A stretch of DNA of 64,000 bases from Haloarculaceae archaeon H-GB1-1 (GTDB taxonomy: Archaea > Halobacteriota > Halobacteria > Halobacteriales > Haloarculaceae): assembly GCA_029688825.1 (NCBI GenBank), contig JARUKX010000004.1, positions 62,001 to 126,000 of the forward strand, in the 5' to 3' direction. The notes beneath the pieces were generated by a model. The model was given only the letters and a program-made list of their open reading frames with translations, ran no database searches and was not told the origin of the DNA. This document shows, one piece after another, positions 44,356 to 51,873 of this stretch (the stretch's first letter is position 1; each line of letters opens with the position of its first letter). A program made the position numbers and the translations under genes.

Positions 44356-45812
44356 AAGAGTACGACACGCATTCACTTGACGTACCATACCTGGATAGGC
44401 TCGACGAGGAGGGGCTCGACGCCATCCACGAAGGTGCGATGCACATCATCGAGGAGATCGGTATCAAGCTCAACCACGACCGAGCGCTCGATCTCTTCGA
44501 GGAGGCGGGGGCAGAGGTCGACCGCGAGGAATCGATGGTCAAGATTCCGCGCGACATCGTCGAGGACGCCGTCGACAAGGCACCCTCGCAGTTCACGCTT
44601 CACGGTCGCGACCCCGACAAGAAGGTCACCATCGGCCCGACGGCCGACGGTCAGATCCGTGCACCCGGCTACGGTGCGCCGAACGTCCGCACGTTCGAGG
44701 ACGGTCGTCGTGGCAGCCAGCTCTCCGACTACAAGGACCTCATCAAGATCTGTCACCAGGAAGACGTCATCAACTCGACGGGCTACAACGTCTGCGAGCC
44801 CAACGACGTCGACCAGGAGGTCAAGCACTACGAGATGATCGAGCAGTCGCTCAAGCTCAGCGACATGCCGGTCATGGGCTCGGTCTACGGCGAGGACCGC
44901 GCACAGGCCTCCCTGGACATGGTCTCCATCGCCGTCGACGACGACGACCTGAGCAAGCCGTACATGGCGGGCCTCATCAACACCGTTCCGCCGCGCTCCA
45001 TCGACACGAAGATGCTCGGCGGTCTGATGAAGTACGCCGAACACGGCCAGCCCGTGCTCGTCTCCTCGTTCACGATGGCGGGCGCGTCCGCGCCTGCGAC
45101 GCTGGCGGGGGCGTTCACACTCGCGAACGCCGAGAACCTCACCGGCATCACGCTCGCCCAGCTCGTCAACGAGGGCGCGCCGGTCGTCTACGGCATCCCG
45201 GCGTCGAACATCGACGTCCGCTACGGCTCGCTCTCCATCGGGAGCCCCGAGTCCGCACTGTTCGTCTCCTTCGCCGGACAGATGGGACGCTACTACGGCG
45301 TTCCGTCCCGCGGTGGCGGTGGACTCTCGGACGCGAAGTCCATCGACTACCAGGGTGGGTTCGAGTCCATGCTCGTCCAGGCGGCCACGCAGTTCGCCGA
45401 CATCGACTACGTGCTCCACTCCGCGGGCATCCTCGAGTCGTACTCGGTCATCAGCCCGGAGAAGCTCGTGCTGGACTGCGAGATCATGCGCTACCTCGAC
45501 CGCTACAAGGAAGGCTTCGAGGTCAACGAGGAGAACCTCGCGCTCGACGTCATCCCCGAGGTCGAGGCCGCCGGTCACTTCCTCTCCGAGCGTCACACGC
45601 TCATGCACTCGAAGGACGAACTCTTCAAGTCGGAGCTCGTCGACAAGCGCAGCCACGGCGACTGGGAAGAGGACGGCAGCAAGTCCGCCTTCGAGATGGG
45701 CTACGACCGCGTCCAGGAAGACATCGCCGACTACGAGCAGCCGGAACTCGACAGCGACCTCCAGCAGGACCTGGAGAACTACGTCGAGGAAGGCAAGAAG
45801 GGCGCGTACTAA
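44352..45812 (+). CDS. mttB: MttB-family trimethylamine/betaine-type methyltransferase (no pyrrolysine)
   Basis: A 486-residue TIM-barrel methyltransferase of the COG5598/MttB family, which moves a methyl group from a quaternary or tertiary amine to a corrinoid protein. Recognisable parts are the N-terminal LDAIHEGAMHIIEEIGIKLNHDRAL, the central GASAPATLAGAFTLANAE and PSRGGGGLSDAKSIDYQGG. The frame has no internal amber codon, so it is a non-pyrrolysine member like glycine betaine methyltransferase MtgB rather than methanogen MttB. The likely corrinoid partner is encoded at 62.1-62.8 kb. It is followed by formate-THF ligase, suggesting transfer of methyl carbon into THF. Substrate not proven. 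Confidence 0.88.
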   Translation: MKEYDTHSLDVPYLDRLDEEGLDAIHEGAMHIIEEIGIKLNHDRALDLFEEAGAEVDREESMVKIPRDIVEDAVDKAPSQFTLHGRDPDKKVTIGPTADGQIRAPGYGAPNVRTFEDGRRGSQLSDYKDLIKICHQEDVINSTGYNVCEPNDVDQEVKHYEMIEQSLKLSDMPVMGSVYGEDRAQASLDMVSIAVDDDDLSKPYMAGLINTVPPRSIDTKMLGGLMKYAEHGQPVLVSSFTMAGASAPATLAGAFTLANAENLTGITLAQLVNEGAPVVYGIPASNIDVRYGSLSIGSPESALFVSFAGQMGRYYGVPSRGGGGLSDAKSIDYQGGFESMLVQAATQFADIDYVLHSAGILESYSVISPEKLVLDCEIMRYLDRYKEGFEVNEENLALDVIPEVEAAGHFLSERHTLMHSKDELFKSELVDKRSHGDWEEDGSKSAFEMGYDRVQEDIADYEQPELDSDLQQDLENYVEEGKKGAY

Positions 45813-45848
45813 CCGCGACCGACCCGCGACGGTCGTTTCCTTTCCAGC

Positions 45849-45882
45849 ACAACCTCAACAGGAAGGTATCCTGATAGGTTGT
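45849..45882 (+). terminator. Hairpin after mttB
   Basis: ACAACCT (45849-45855) pairs with AGGTTGT (45876-45882) around an inner CAGGA/TCCTG stem (45859-45863 with 45869-45873). A competing pairing TCAACA/TGTTGA (45855-45860 with 45880-45885) is possible. It may end the mttB transcript or be a regulatory element; it could also be the end of a decayed mobile element. Confidence 0.45.
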
Positions 45883-46011
45883 TGAATGGGCGCAAATCGT
45901 CCGTTTTCGAGTGAGAAATACCGCCATACGGAGGGATAGGTAGCCGATGTTCAGGCTCTCAACGGCGTGGTTCGAGAGTTTTCGAATCCGAACGGCAAGA
46001 TTGATTAGTCC

Positions 46012-46035
46012 GTTCAGGAAAGATTTGACCTGAAC
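46012..46035 (+). promoter_or_regulatory. Perfect inverted repeat at the fhs start
   Basis: GTTCAGG-N10-CCTGAAC ends exactly at the base before the fhs ATG. TTGATTAG just upstream (46001-46008) could be the TATA box, which would put the transcription start inside the repeat. It is a candidate operator, or a hairpin that would hide the start codon. Confidence 0.5.
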
Positions 46036-47751
46036 ATGTCCTCTGAGGACGACAGCGATTCTTTCCCAACAGATTACGAGATTGCTCAGGACGCCGAACT
46101 ACAGCCCATCGAGGAGGTCACCGAGCCGTTCGGGCTCGACGCCGACGACCTCGAGTTCTACGGCGACGATAAGGCCAAGGTATCCTTCGACTCCGTACAG
46201 GAGATCGTCGAGGAGGAAGAGGCCGACAGCGAACTCATCCTCGTCACGGGGATGACGCCGACGCCGCAGGGCGAGGGGAAGACGGTCACGACCGTCGGCC
46301 TCGGCCAGGCGTTCAACCAGATCGGCGAGGACGCGCTCATCTGCGTGCGCGAACCGTCGCTCGGTCCGGTCTTCGGTGTCAAGGGCGGCGCGGCCGGCGG
46401 TGGCTATTCGCAGGTCCTGCCGATGGAGGACATCAACCTCCACTTCACCGGTGACCTGCACGCTCTGACGGCTGCACACAACCTCATCTCCGCGATGCTG
46501 GACAACCACATCCGGCAGAACGAGGAGCCCCGCATCGACACGAACGACATCGAGTGGAAGCGCGCCATCGACCAGAACGACCGCGCGCTGCGCGACACGG
46601 TCGTCGGCATGGGCGAAACCGGCGGCACCATCCGCGAAGACGGCTTCATCCTGACGGCCGCCTCCGAACTGATGGCCGTCCTCTGTCTCGCCGACGGTCT
46701 CGAGAACCTCAAGGAACGCGTCGGCCGCATCATCCTCGCGTACGACGAGGCCGGCGACCCCGTCACCGTCGACGACATCGAGGCCACCGGCGCCGCGACG
46801 ATGCTCCTGAAGGACGCGCTCAAGCCGAACGTCGTCCAGACCATCGAGGGCACGCCGGCGTTCGTCCACGGCGGTCCGTTCGCGAACATCGCACACGGGA
46901 CGAACTCCCTCATCGCCGACAAGGTCGCCGAGCGCAAGTCCGACTACCTCATCACCGAGGCCGGCTTCGGCTCCGACCTGGGCGCGGAGAAGTTCATGAA
47001 CGTCGTCTGCCGCTTCGGCGACATGGAGCCGTCCGCGATCACGCTGGTCGCCTCCGTCCGCGCGCTCAAATACCACGGCTACGACATGTGGCCGGCGGAC
47101 TTCGACAAGCTCGACGAGCCGAACCCCGAGGCCGTCGAGAAGGGTCTGGAGAACCTCGACAAGCACGTCGAGAACCTCCAGAAGTTCGGCGTCCCGGTCG
47201 TCGTCGCCATCAACCGCTTCCCCGGCGACACCGACGAGGAAGTCGAGACCATCATCGACCACTGTGAGGACGACCTCGGCATCGAGGCCGGCGTCTCCGA
47301 CGTCTTCTCGAACGGTGGCGAAGGCGGTGTCGACCTCGCCGAGAAGCTCCAGTCGTCCATCGAGAACAACGACGACGACTTCGAGTTCCTCTACGACGCG
47401 GAGGAATCCGTCAAAGAGAAGATCGAGACGGTCGCGACGGAGATCTACGGCGCAGACGGCGTCAACTACGTCGGCTCCGCCGAAGACGACATCGCTCGCA
47501 TCGAGGAGCAGGGCTACGACGACATGCCGGTCATCATGTCGAAGACCTTCCACTCCTTCAGTGACGACCCGAGCAAGAAGGGTGCCCCGTCCGACTGGGA
47601 ACTCGACGTCCGCGAACTCTACGTCTCCGCGGGTGCCGGCTTCATCGTCGTCCTCACCGGCGACGTCCTGACGCTGCCGGGTCTCCCGTCCCGTCCGGCC
47701 GCCTCCGACATGGACATCGACGGCGACGGCAACATCTCCGGCCTGTTCTAA
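46036..47751 (+). CDS. fhs: Formate-tetrahydrofolate ligase
   Basis: A 571-residue ATP-dependent enzyme joining formate to THF (10-formyl-THF), reversible toward formate release. The P-loop TPQGEGKTVTTVGLGQA lies near residue 78; further family motifs are EPSLGPVFGVKGGAAGGGYSQV-type, LHFTGDLHALTAAHNL and GPFANIAHGTNS. The N-terminal ~30 residues are an acidic addition. It links the MttB/THF methyl branch to the formate dehydrogenase encoded 8 kb away. It has its own promoter with a palindrome and ends at a hairpin-plus-T terminator. Confidence 0.95.
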   Translation: MSSEDDSDSFPTDYEIAQDAELQPIEEVTEPFGLDADDLEFYGDDKAKVSFDSVQEIVEEEEADSELILVTGMTPTPQGEGKTVTTVGLGQAFNQIGEDALICVREPSLGPVFGVKGGAAGGGYSQVLPMEDINLHFTGDLHALTAAHNLISAMLDNHIRQNEEPRIDTNDIEWKRAIDQNDRALRDTVVGMGETGGTIREDGFILTAASELMAVLCLADGLENLKERVGRIILAYDEAGDPVTVDDIEATGAATMLLKDALKPNVVQTIEGTPAFVHGGPFANIAHGTNSLIADKVAERKSDYLITEAGFGSDLGAEKFMNVVCRFGDMEPSAITLVASVRALKYHGYDMWPADFDKLDEPNPEAVEKGLENLDKHVENLQKFGVPVVVAINRFPGDTDEEVETIIDHCEDDLGIEAGVSDVFSNGGEGGVDLAEKLQSSIENNDDDFEFLYDAEESVKEKIETVATEIYGADGVNYVGSAEDDIARIEEQGYDDMPVIMSKTFHSFSDDPSKKGAPSDWELDVRELYVSAGAGFIVVLTGDVLTLPGLPSRPAASDMDIDGDGNISGLF

Positions 47752-47769
47752 GGTCGACGCCGTCCCCTG

Positions 47770-47787
47770 ACCGATTCGGTATTTTTT
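47770..47787 (+). terminator. Terminator after fhs
   Basis: ACCG-ATT-CGGT followed by ATTTTTT, 19 nt after the fhs stop. It may also serve the convergent nos operon in reverse. Confidence 0.6.
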
Positions 47788-47803
47788 CGAACCACAGCGT
47801 GGG

Positions 47804-48694
47804 TCAGTAGCGACGCCCGATCAGCCACGCCGCCAGTCCGACCGGAGCGACGATCCACGCACACAGCGCCACCGCCACCACCGCCAGCGACAGAGACGTC
47901 GAGGCGATCAGTGCCCCGACGCCACCGCCGCCGGTAGGCACCATGGCCAGCACGGCCACCCGTAGGAGGTCGGCTGGGTTGAGTGCGACGAGGAGCGTGG
48001 AGACGGCAGCGGGTGGCTGGACCGCCACGACGAGTCCGAGTGCGAACAGGTCGTGGACGAAGACGAACCAGACCCACGCGAGCAGCGCGCCACCGAGTGC
48101 CCGGGCCTTCTCCGAGACGACGGTCGAGAGACAGACGCTGACAGCGAGGAACGCCAGCGCCACGCCGACCGTCGCCAGCGTGTACTGGAGATACGGGCCG
48201 ACGACGCCGGGACCGTGCTTCGCCGCGAACAGGACGCCACCGGCGGCGAGGCCGACGACGAGCCCGCTGGCCAGTGCGAGTGCACGGCCGAGGTACGTCC
48301 CGACCAGGACGGCGCTCCGCGGGACCGGGAGCGCGAACAGCGCGTCCAGCGTTCCGCGCTCGGCCGGGCCGACGACGGCGTCGTAGCCGACAGCCAGCGC
48401 GGCCATCGGCACCAGGTAAACCGACAGTTCGGCGAGGGTGACGAACAGCGAGCCGACGCGCGTGGTCCCGACCTGCGACCCCGCGAGGCCGACGATGGCC
48501 AGCGAGAACAGGCCGAACAGCACGGCGATGCCACCCGTCCAGCGGGTCCGGGTGACCACGCGGAACTCCCGCCACGCGATTGCGCCGACGCGACTGGCGA
48601 GGAGAGCGCGCCCGGTTCCGTCCTGTGACGCCGTTTCGGCCGCACTGACGGTGACGCCGCCGTCGGGTTCGGCAGAGCGGTCGGCGTCCGTCAC
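47804..48694 (-). CDS. nosY: ABC transporter permease, NosY type
   Basis: A 296-residue membrane protein with six helices of the ABC-2 class. Typical are the N-terminal IAWREFRVVTRTRWTGG, the RGTLDALFALPVPRSAVLVG segment and the C-terminal GLAAWLIGRRY. With NosF and NosD it forms the NosDFY complex needed to build the CuZ copper-sulfide site of N2O reductase. The ATG overlaps the nosF stop by 4 bp. It is the last gene of a six-gene operon. Confidence 0.9.
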   Translation of the reverse strand: MTDADRSAEPDGGVTVSAAETASQDGTGRALLASRVGAIAWREFRVVTRTRWTGGIAVLFGLFSLAIVGLAGSQVGTTRVGSLFVTLAELSVYLVPMAALAVGYDAVVGPAERGTLDALFALPVPRSAVLVGTYLGRALALASGLVVGLAAGGVLFAAKHGPGVVGPYLQYTLATVGVALAFLAVSVCLSTVVSEKARALGGALLAWVWFVFVHDLFALGLVVAVQPPAAVSTLLVALNPADLLRVAVLAMVPTGGGGVGALIASTSLSLAVVAVALCAWIVAPVGLAAWLIGRRY

Positions 48695-49629
48695 GTCGCA
48701 TCACCCGCCATCTCGGCGGTGCCCTCGTGAAGCACGCGCTGAAACGCCCCTTCGAGACCGGGTTCGGACACCTCGACGGTGGCCGGGTCCGTGTCGGCCA
48801 GTCGGCCCAAGACGTCGAAGACGGCGTCGCGGTGGCAGGTCGCTTCGACGCGCGACCCGTGTACGGTGGTGGTGACCGACGGATCGGTCTCGAACTGGGA
48901 GCCGACGGCCGCCGCATCGGCGTCGGCGTCGAAGGTCAGCGTCACCGTCACGCGGTCGCCGGCGATGGCACGGACCTCGGCGAGCGTGCCGACGGTCTGG
49001 ATCTCGCCGCCGTCGATGATCGCCACGCGATCACAGAGCCGCTCGACCTCCGAGAGGACGTGCGTCGTCACCACCACGGTCACGTCGGTCTCCGCTCGAA
49101 CGCGCTCGATGACGTCGTTGAAGGCCGCGACCCCCTGCGGGTCCAGCCCGGCGGTCGGTTCGTCGAGCAACAGGACCTGCGGGCTGGCCAGCAGGGTCGT
49201 CGCGAGTCCGAGCCGGCGGGTCATCCCGTTGGAGAAGCCACCGACCCGACGGTCGGCGTCCTCACGGAGGCCAACCGTTTCGAGCACGCGAGCGATTCGC
49301 CGCGGTCTGTCCGCGTCCGAGACGCCACGCATGCGGGCGTGGAACCGGAGGACTTCGCGTGCGGTCAGCGACGGCTCGAAGTTGGCCTGCTCGGGCAGGT
49401 AGCCGACGCGTTCGCGAACGCGGGTGCCGTCCGTCGGGTCGATACCGGCGACGCTGACGGTCCCGGAATCGGGCAGTTCGTGGCCGACGAGCAGGCGGAA
49501 CAGCGATGTCTTCCCGGCACCGTTGGTCCCGACGAGTCCGAGCGTCTCGCCTGCCTCGACGGACAACGATACTCCGTCGAGGGCGGTCACGTCGCCGTAG
49601 CGTTTCGTCACGTTACGTAGTTCGAGCAT
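48691..49629 (-). CDS. nosF: ABC transporter ATP-binding protein, NosF type
   Basis: A 312-residue ATPase: Walker A GLVGTNGAGKTSL, signature FSNGMTRRLGLA (variant of LSGGQ), Walker B VLLLDEPTAGLD, and switch His in VVTTHVLSEVERL. It couples ATP hydrolysis to NosDFY action on copper or sulfur delivery to NosZ. Its start overlaps the end of nosD by 17 bp. The signature motif departs from SGGQ but keeps the Ser, as in other NosF proteins. Confidence 0.9.
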   Translation of the reverse strand: MLELRNVTKRYGDVTALDGVSLSVEAGETLGLVGTNGAGKTSLFRLLVGHELPDSGTVSVAGIDPTDGTRVRERVGYLPEQANFEPSLTAREVLRFHARMRGVSDADRPRRIARVLETVGLREDADRRVGGFSNGMTRRLGLATTLLASPQVLLLDEPTAGLDPQGVAAFNDVIERVRAETDVTVVVTTHVLSEVERLCDRVAIIDGGEIQTVGTLAEVRAIAGDRVTVTLTFDADADAAAVGSQFETDPSVTTTVHGSRVEATCHRDAVFDVLGRLADTDPATVEVSEPGLEGAFQRVLHEGTAEMAGDAT

Positions 49630-51013
49630 AGTATCGCCTCCAGTCGTGGGGTGGGTCGGTCAGCGGATGGTGGTCGACGACCCCCGGCGTCTCGACCACC
49701 GGCAAGGTGCTCTCCGCGCGTCGCAGCACGTCGAACGCGGGACTTCCGGCGAAGACCCTCGTCGCGGGCGTCGTCCGGGTGAGTTGCTGGACGACGCCGG
49801 CCGGCCGGTGACGGACTTCGCTGACGCCGTCGTCGTCGGTGTCGGCGGGCCAGGTGCCACCCCAGTAGTTGCCCGCCGTCGACCCGTTCCACGCGACCTG
49901 CTGGCTGATGCTGGCCTGAACCGCGACGTCGTTGCGGACGAACGTGTTGTGGTGGACCCGCTCTTTCACGCTGCCGGCCGCGAGGTGGACGCCGACGTCG
50001 TTGCCGGCGACGAGGTTGTGGGTGACGTCGTTGTCGAGGGAGTTGAACACGAACAGCCCCTGGTGGTTCCCCACGACGTGGTTGCCGCGGATGGTCGTCT
50101 GGTCGATTCCCTTCACCATGATGCCGTGACCGCTCCCGCCGTGGTTGTTCACGGCCGTGTTGTTCAGAATCGCCAGCCGCTTCGAGAGCATCAGCGCGTA
50201 GCCGGCGTCGTTGTCGAACGCGGTGTTGTTCACCAGCCGGCAGTCGTCGGAGTACATGTAGTGGACGCCGTAACGCAGGTCCCACAGCGTGTTGTTGGTC
50301 GCGACGACGTCGGAGGCCCACGAGTAGTAGATGCCGTCGCGGGCGTCGGTGATCCGGTTGTCCCTGACGACGGCGTTTTCGGCGCGCCACAGCTGGATGC
50401 CGTTGCCCCGCTCGGTCCGCGATGCGATGGATTCCCGACCGACGACCGCGTTGTTCACGAGTTGAACCTCGCGTGCGCCGTCCACCCAGATGCCGAACGT
50501 CGCGTCCGTGACGCGGCTATCACGGACGCGCGTCCGGTGGGCGACACCGGTCAGCCAGACCGCGGCGTCGTTCTCGTCGGCCGAGTACCCGGAGTTGGCG
50601 ACCCAGACGCGGTCGAGCGTCACGCCCGTCGCGTTCACGACGAGCACGCGGCCCTCTCCGTCACCCCACAGCAGTGCACGCTCGTCGCCGGCGCTCGTGA
50701 TGGTGACGTTCGCCGTCTCGACCCTGACGGGACCGTCGAGGTCGAATCGCCCACTGAGGACGACTTCGTCACCGGACGTCGCCGCGTCCACGGCCGCCTG
50801 CACGCTCTCGTAGGACTCGCCGTCGACGCGAGCCACGCCCGCGTCGCTCGGCGTCTCGAACGAGAGCGAGTCGGGGACCGGCCGGTCGAACGTGACCTCG
50901 GTGCCGGCGTTCGTCTGTGCGGTGCCGGGCGTGACCGCGGCGACGAGCGCCGCCACCACGAGCAGGCACGCCGCCGCGACCGGCAGCGCCGCGGCGGTGG
51001 ACGGGCGCTCCAT
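49613..51013 (-). CDS. nosD: NosD, nitrous-oxide reductase maturation protein
   Basis: A 466-residue exported protein with a Sec-type signal (VAAACLLVVAALVAAVTPGTAQ) and a right-handed parallel beta-helix made of CASH/NosD repeats rich in Asn, for example NNTAFDNDAGYALMLS and VRDNRITDARDGIYYSW. It works outside the membrane in copper-site maturation of NosZ. It lacks a visible lipobox. The 3' end overlaps nosF. Confidence 0.92.
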   Translation of the reverse strand: MERPSTAAALPVAAACLLVVAALVAAVTPGTAQTNAGTEVTFDRPVPDSLSFETPSDAGVARVDGESYESVQAAVDAATSGDEVVLSGRFDLDGPVRVETANVTITSAGDERALLWGDGEGRVLVVNATGVTLDRVWVANSGYSADENDAAVWLTGVAHRTRVRDSRVTDATFGIWVDGAREVQLVNNAVVGRESIASRTERGNGIQLWRAENAVVRDNRITDARDGIYYSWASDVVATNNTLWDLRYGVHYMYSDDCRLVNNTAFDNDAGYALMLSKRLAILNNTAVNNHGGSGHGIMVKGIDQTTIRGNHVVGNHQGLFVFNSLDNDVTHNLVAGNDVGVHLAAGSVKERVHHNTFVRNDVAVQASISQQVAWNGSTAGNYWGGTWPADTDDDGVSEVRHRPAGVVQQLTRTTPATRVFAGSPAFDVLRRAESTLPVVETPGVVDHHPLTDPPHDWRRYYARTT

Positions 51014-51014
51014 C

Positions 51015-51806
51015 TCAGTCTCCTCCCCCGAAGTCAGTCCGGGTCGCTTCGTCGTCGGCCGGCGGCTCGGTCGGTGGCTCGGTCGGCCGGCCCCGCTGGG
51101 GTCCCCCCGGCAGGCGTCGTCGGACTGCGTCGGGCAGCCCGCGGACGAGTCGCGGCAGGTCAGTGATGGTCGCGTCCGTGTTTCGACACGCGAACGCGAC
51201 GACCAGCAGTCCGACCGCGGCGATGGTCAGGTACGCGCCGGCCCCGAGCCGGGAGTAGCTGGTGATGTTGGCGACCTCGTAGGTTCCCACCAGTGGCGGC
51301 GTGAACCCATCGACGCCCATCACCGGAGCGTCTGGGTCGAGCGTGTGGCCGGCCTGATACAGCCGGTACTGGATGTCCGCCAGCATGACGCCGAAGACGA
51401 CGGCCGTACCGACGAGCTGTCCGGTCAGCCCGCGCTTGAGCTTCTCGACCGTGGGCGCGAGCGACACGAAGACGTTCGTCGCGGCCACGCCGAGGAACGC
51501 CAGCACGCCGAGCGACCACTCGGGGACGTCGATCGCCCGCGGATGTGGCTCGTAGTTCGGCTGCCAGTACACCGGGTCCGGGTAGTAGAACCCGATGTAA
51601 TGGTTCAGCCGCGCCATCTCCGTGTAGTCGCCGGCGATGTGCGGGTACGCGTACAGCCGCAGATACAACACGGTGTCTGGGTACTGGACCGCGTGGACCT
51701 CGATGGACCACATGGGGAACCACAGCGCCGCCAGCACCAGCACCGCAGCTAACGCGGGCAGTCCACGCCTCAGTTCGGTGAACTCCGAACGGGTAGGCCA
51801 TTGCAT
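51015..51806 (-). CDS. NosB-like integral membrane protein of the nos operon
   Basis: A 263-residue membrane protein with about four helices, beginning LPALAAVLVLAALWFPMWSIEV and keeping a Tyr/His-rich external segment (LNHYIGFYYPDPVYWQPNYEPH). Helices three and four follow at VVFGVMLADIQYRLYQ and LTIAAVGLLVVAFAC. The C-terminus is Pro/Glu-rich. Its place directly after nosZ matches the nosB gene of clade II nos clusters, which also encodes a membrane protein of unclear role. The assignment is by position and topology only. One base separates it from nosD. Confidence 0.65.
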   Translation of the reverse strand: MQWPTRSEFTELRRGLPALAAVLVLAALWFPMWSIEVHAVQYPDTVLYLRLYAYPHIAGDYTEMARLNHYIGFYYPDPVYWQPNYEPHPRAIDVPEWSLGVLAFLGVAATNVFVSLAPTVEKLKRGLTGQLVGTAVVFGVMLADIQYRLYQAGHTLDPDAPVMGVDGFTPPLVGTYEVANITSYSRLGAGAYLTIAAVGLLVVAFACRNTDATITDLPRLVRGLPDAVRRRLPGGPQRGRPTEPPTEPPADDEATRTDFGGGD

Positions 51807-51873
51807 CGATGGTCACCTCCGTCGTCCGTTCGCCGGTCGAAGACGCCCCGCGAGGGGTCGAATCACGGCGAGG

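Noticed and set aside
44352-45812. Pyrrolysine-containing MttB
   Set aside because: No in-frame TAG exists within the gene and no pyl genes are visible.
45883-46035. Open minus-strand frame resembling a protein fragment (LNGLINLAVRIRKL)
   Set aside because: It has no start with promoter, overlaps the fhs promoter repeat and I recognise no transposase family in it; possible relic but not supportable.
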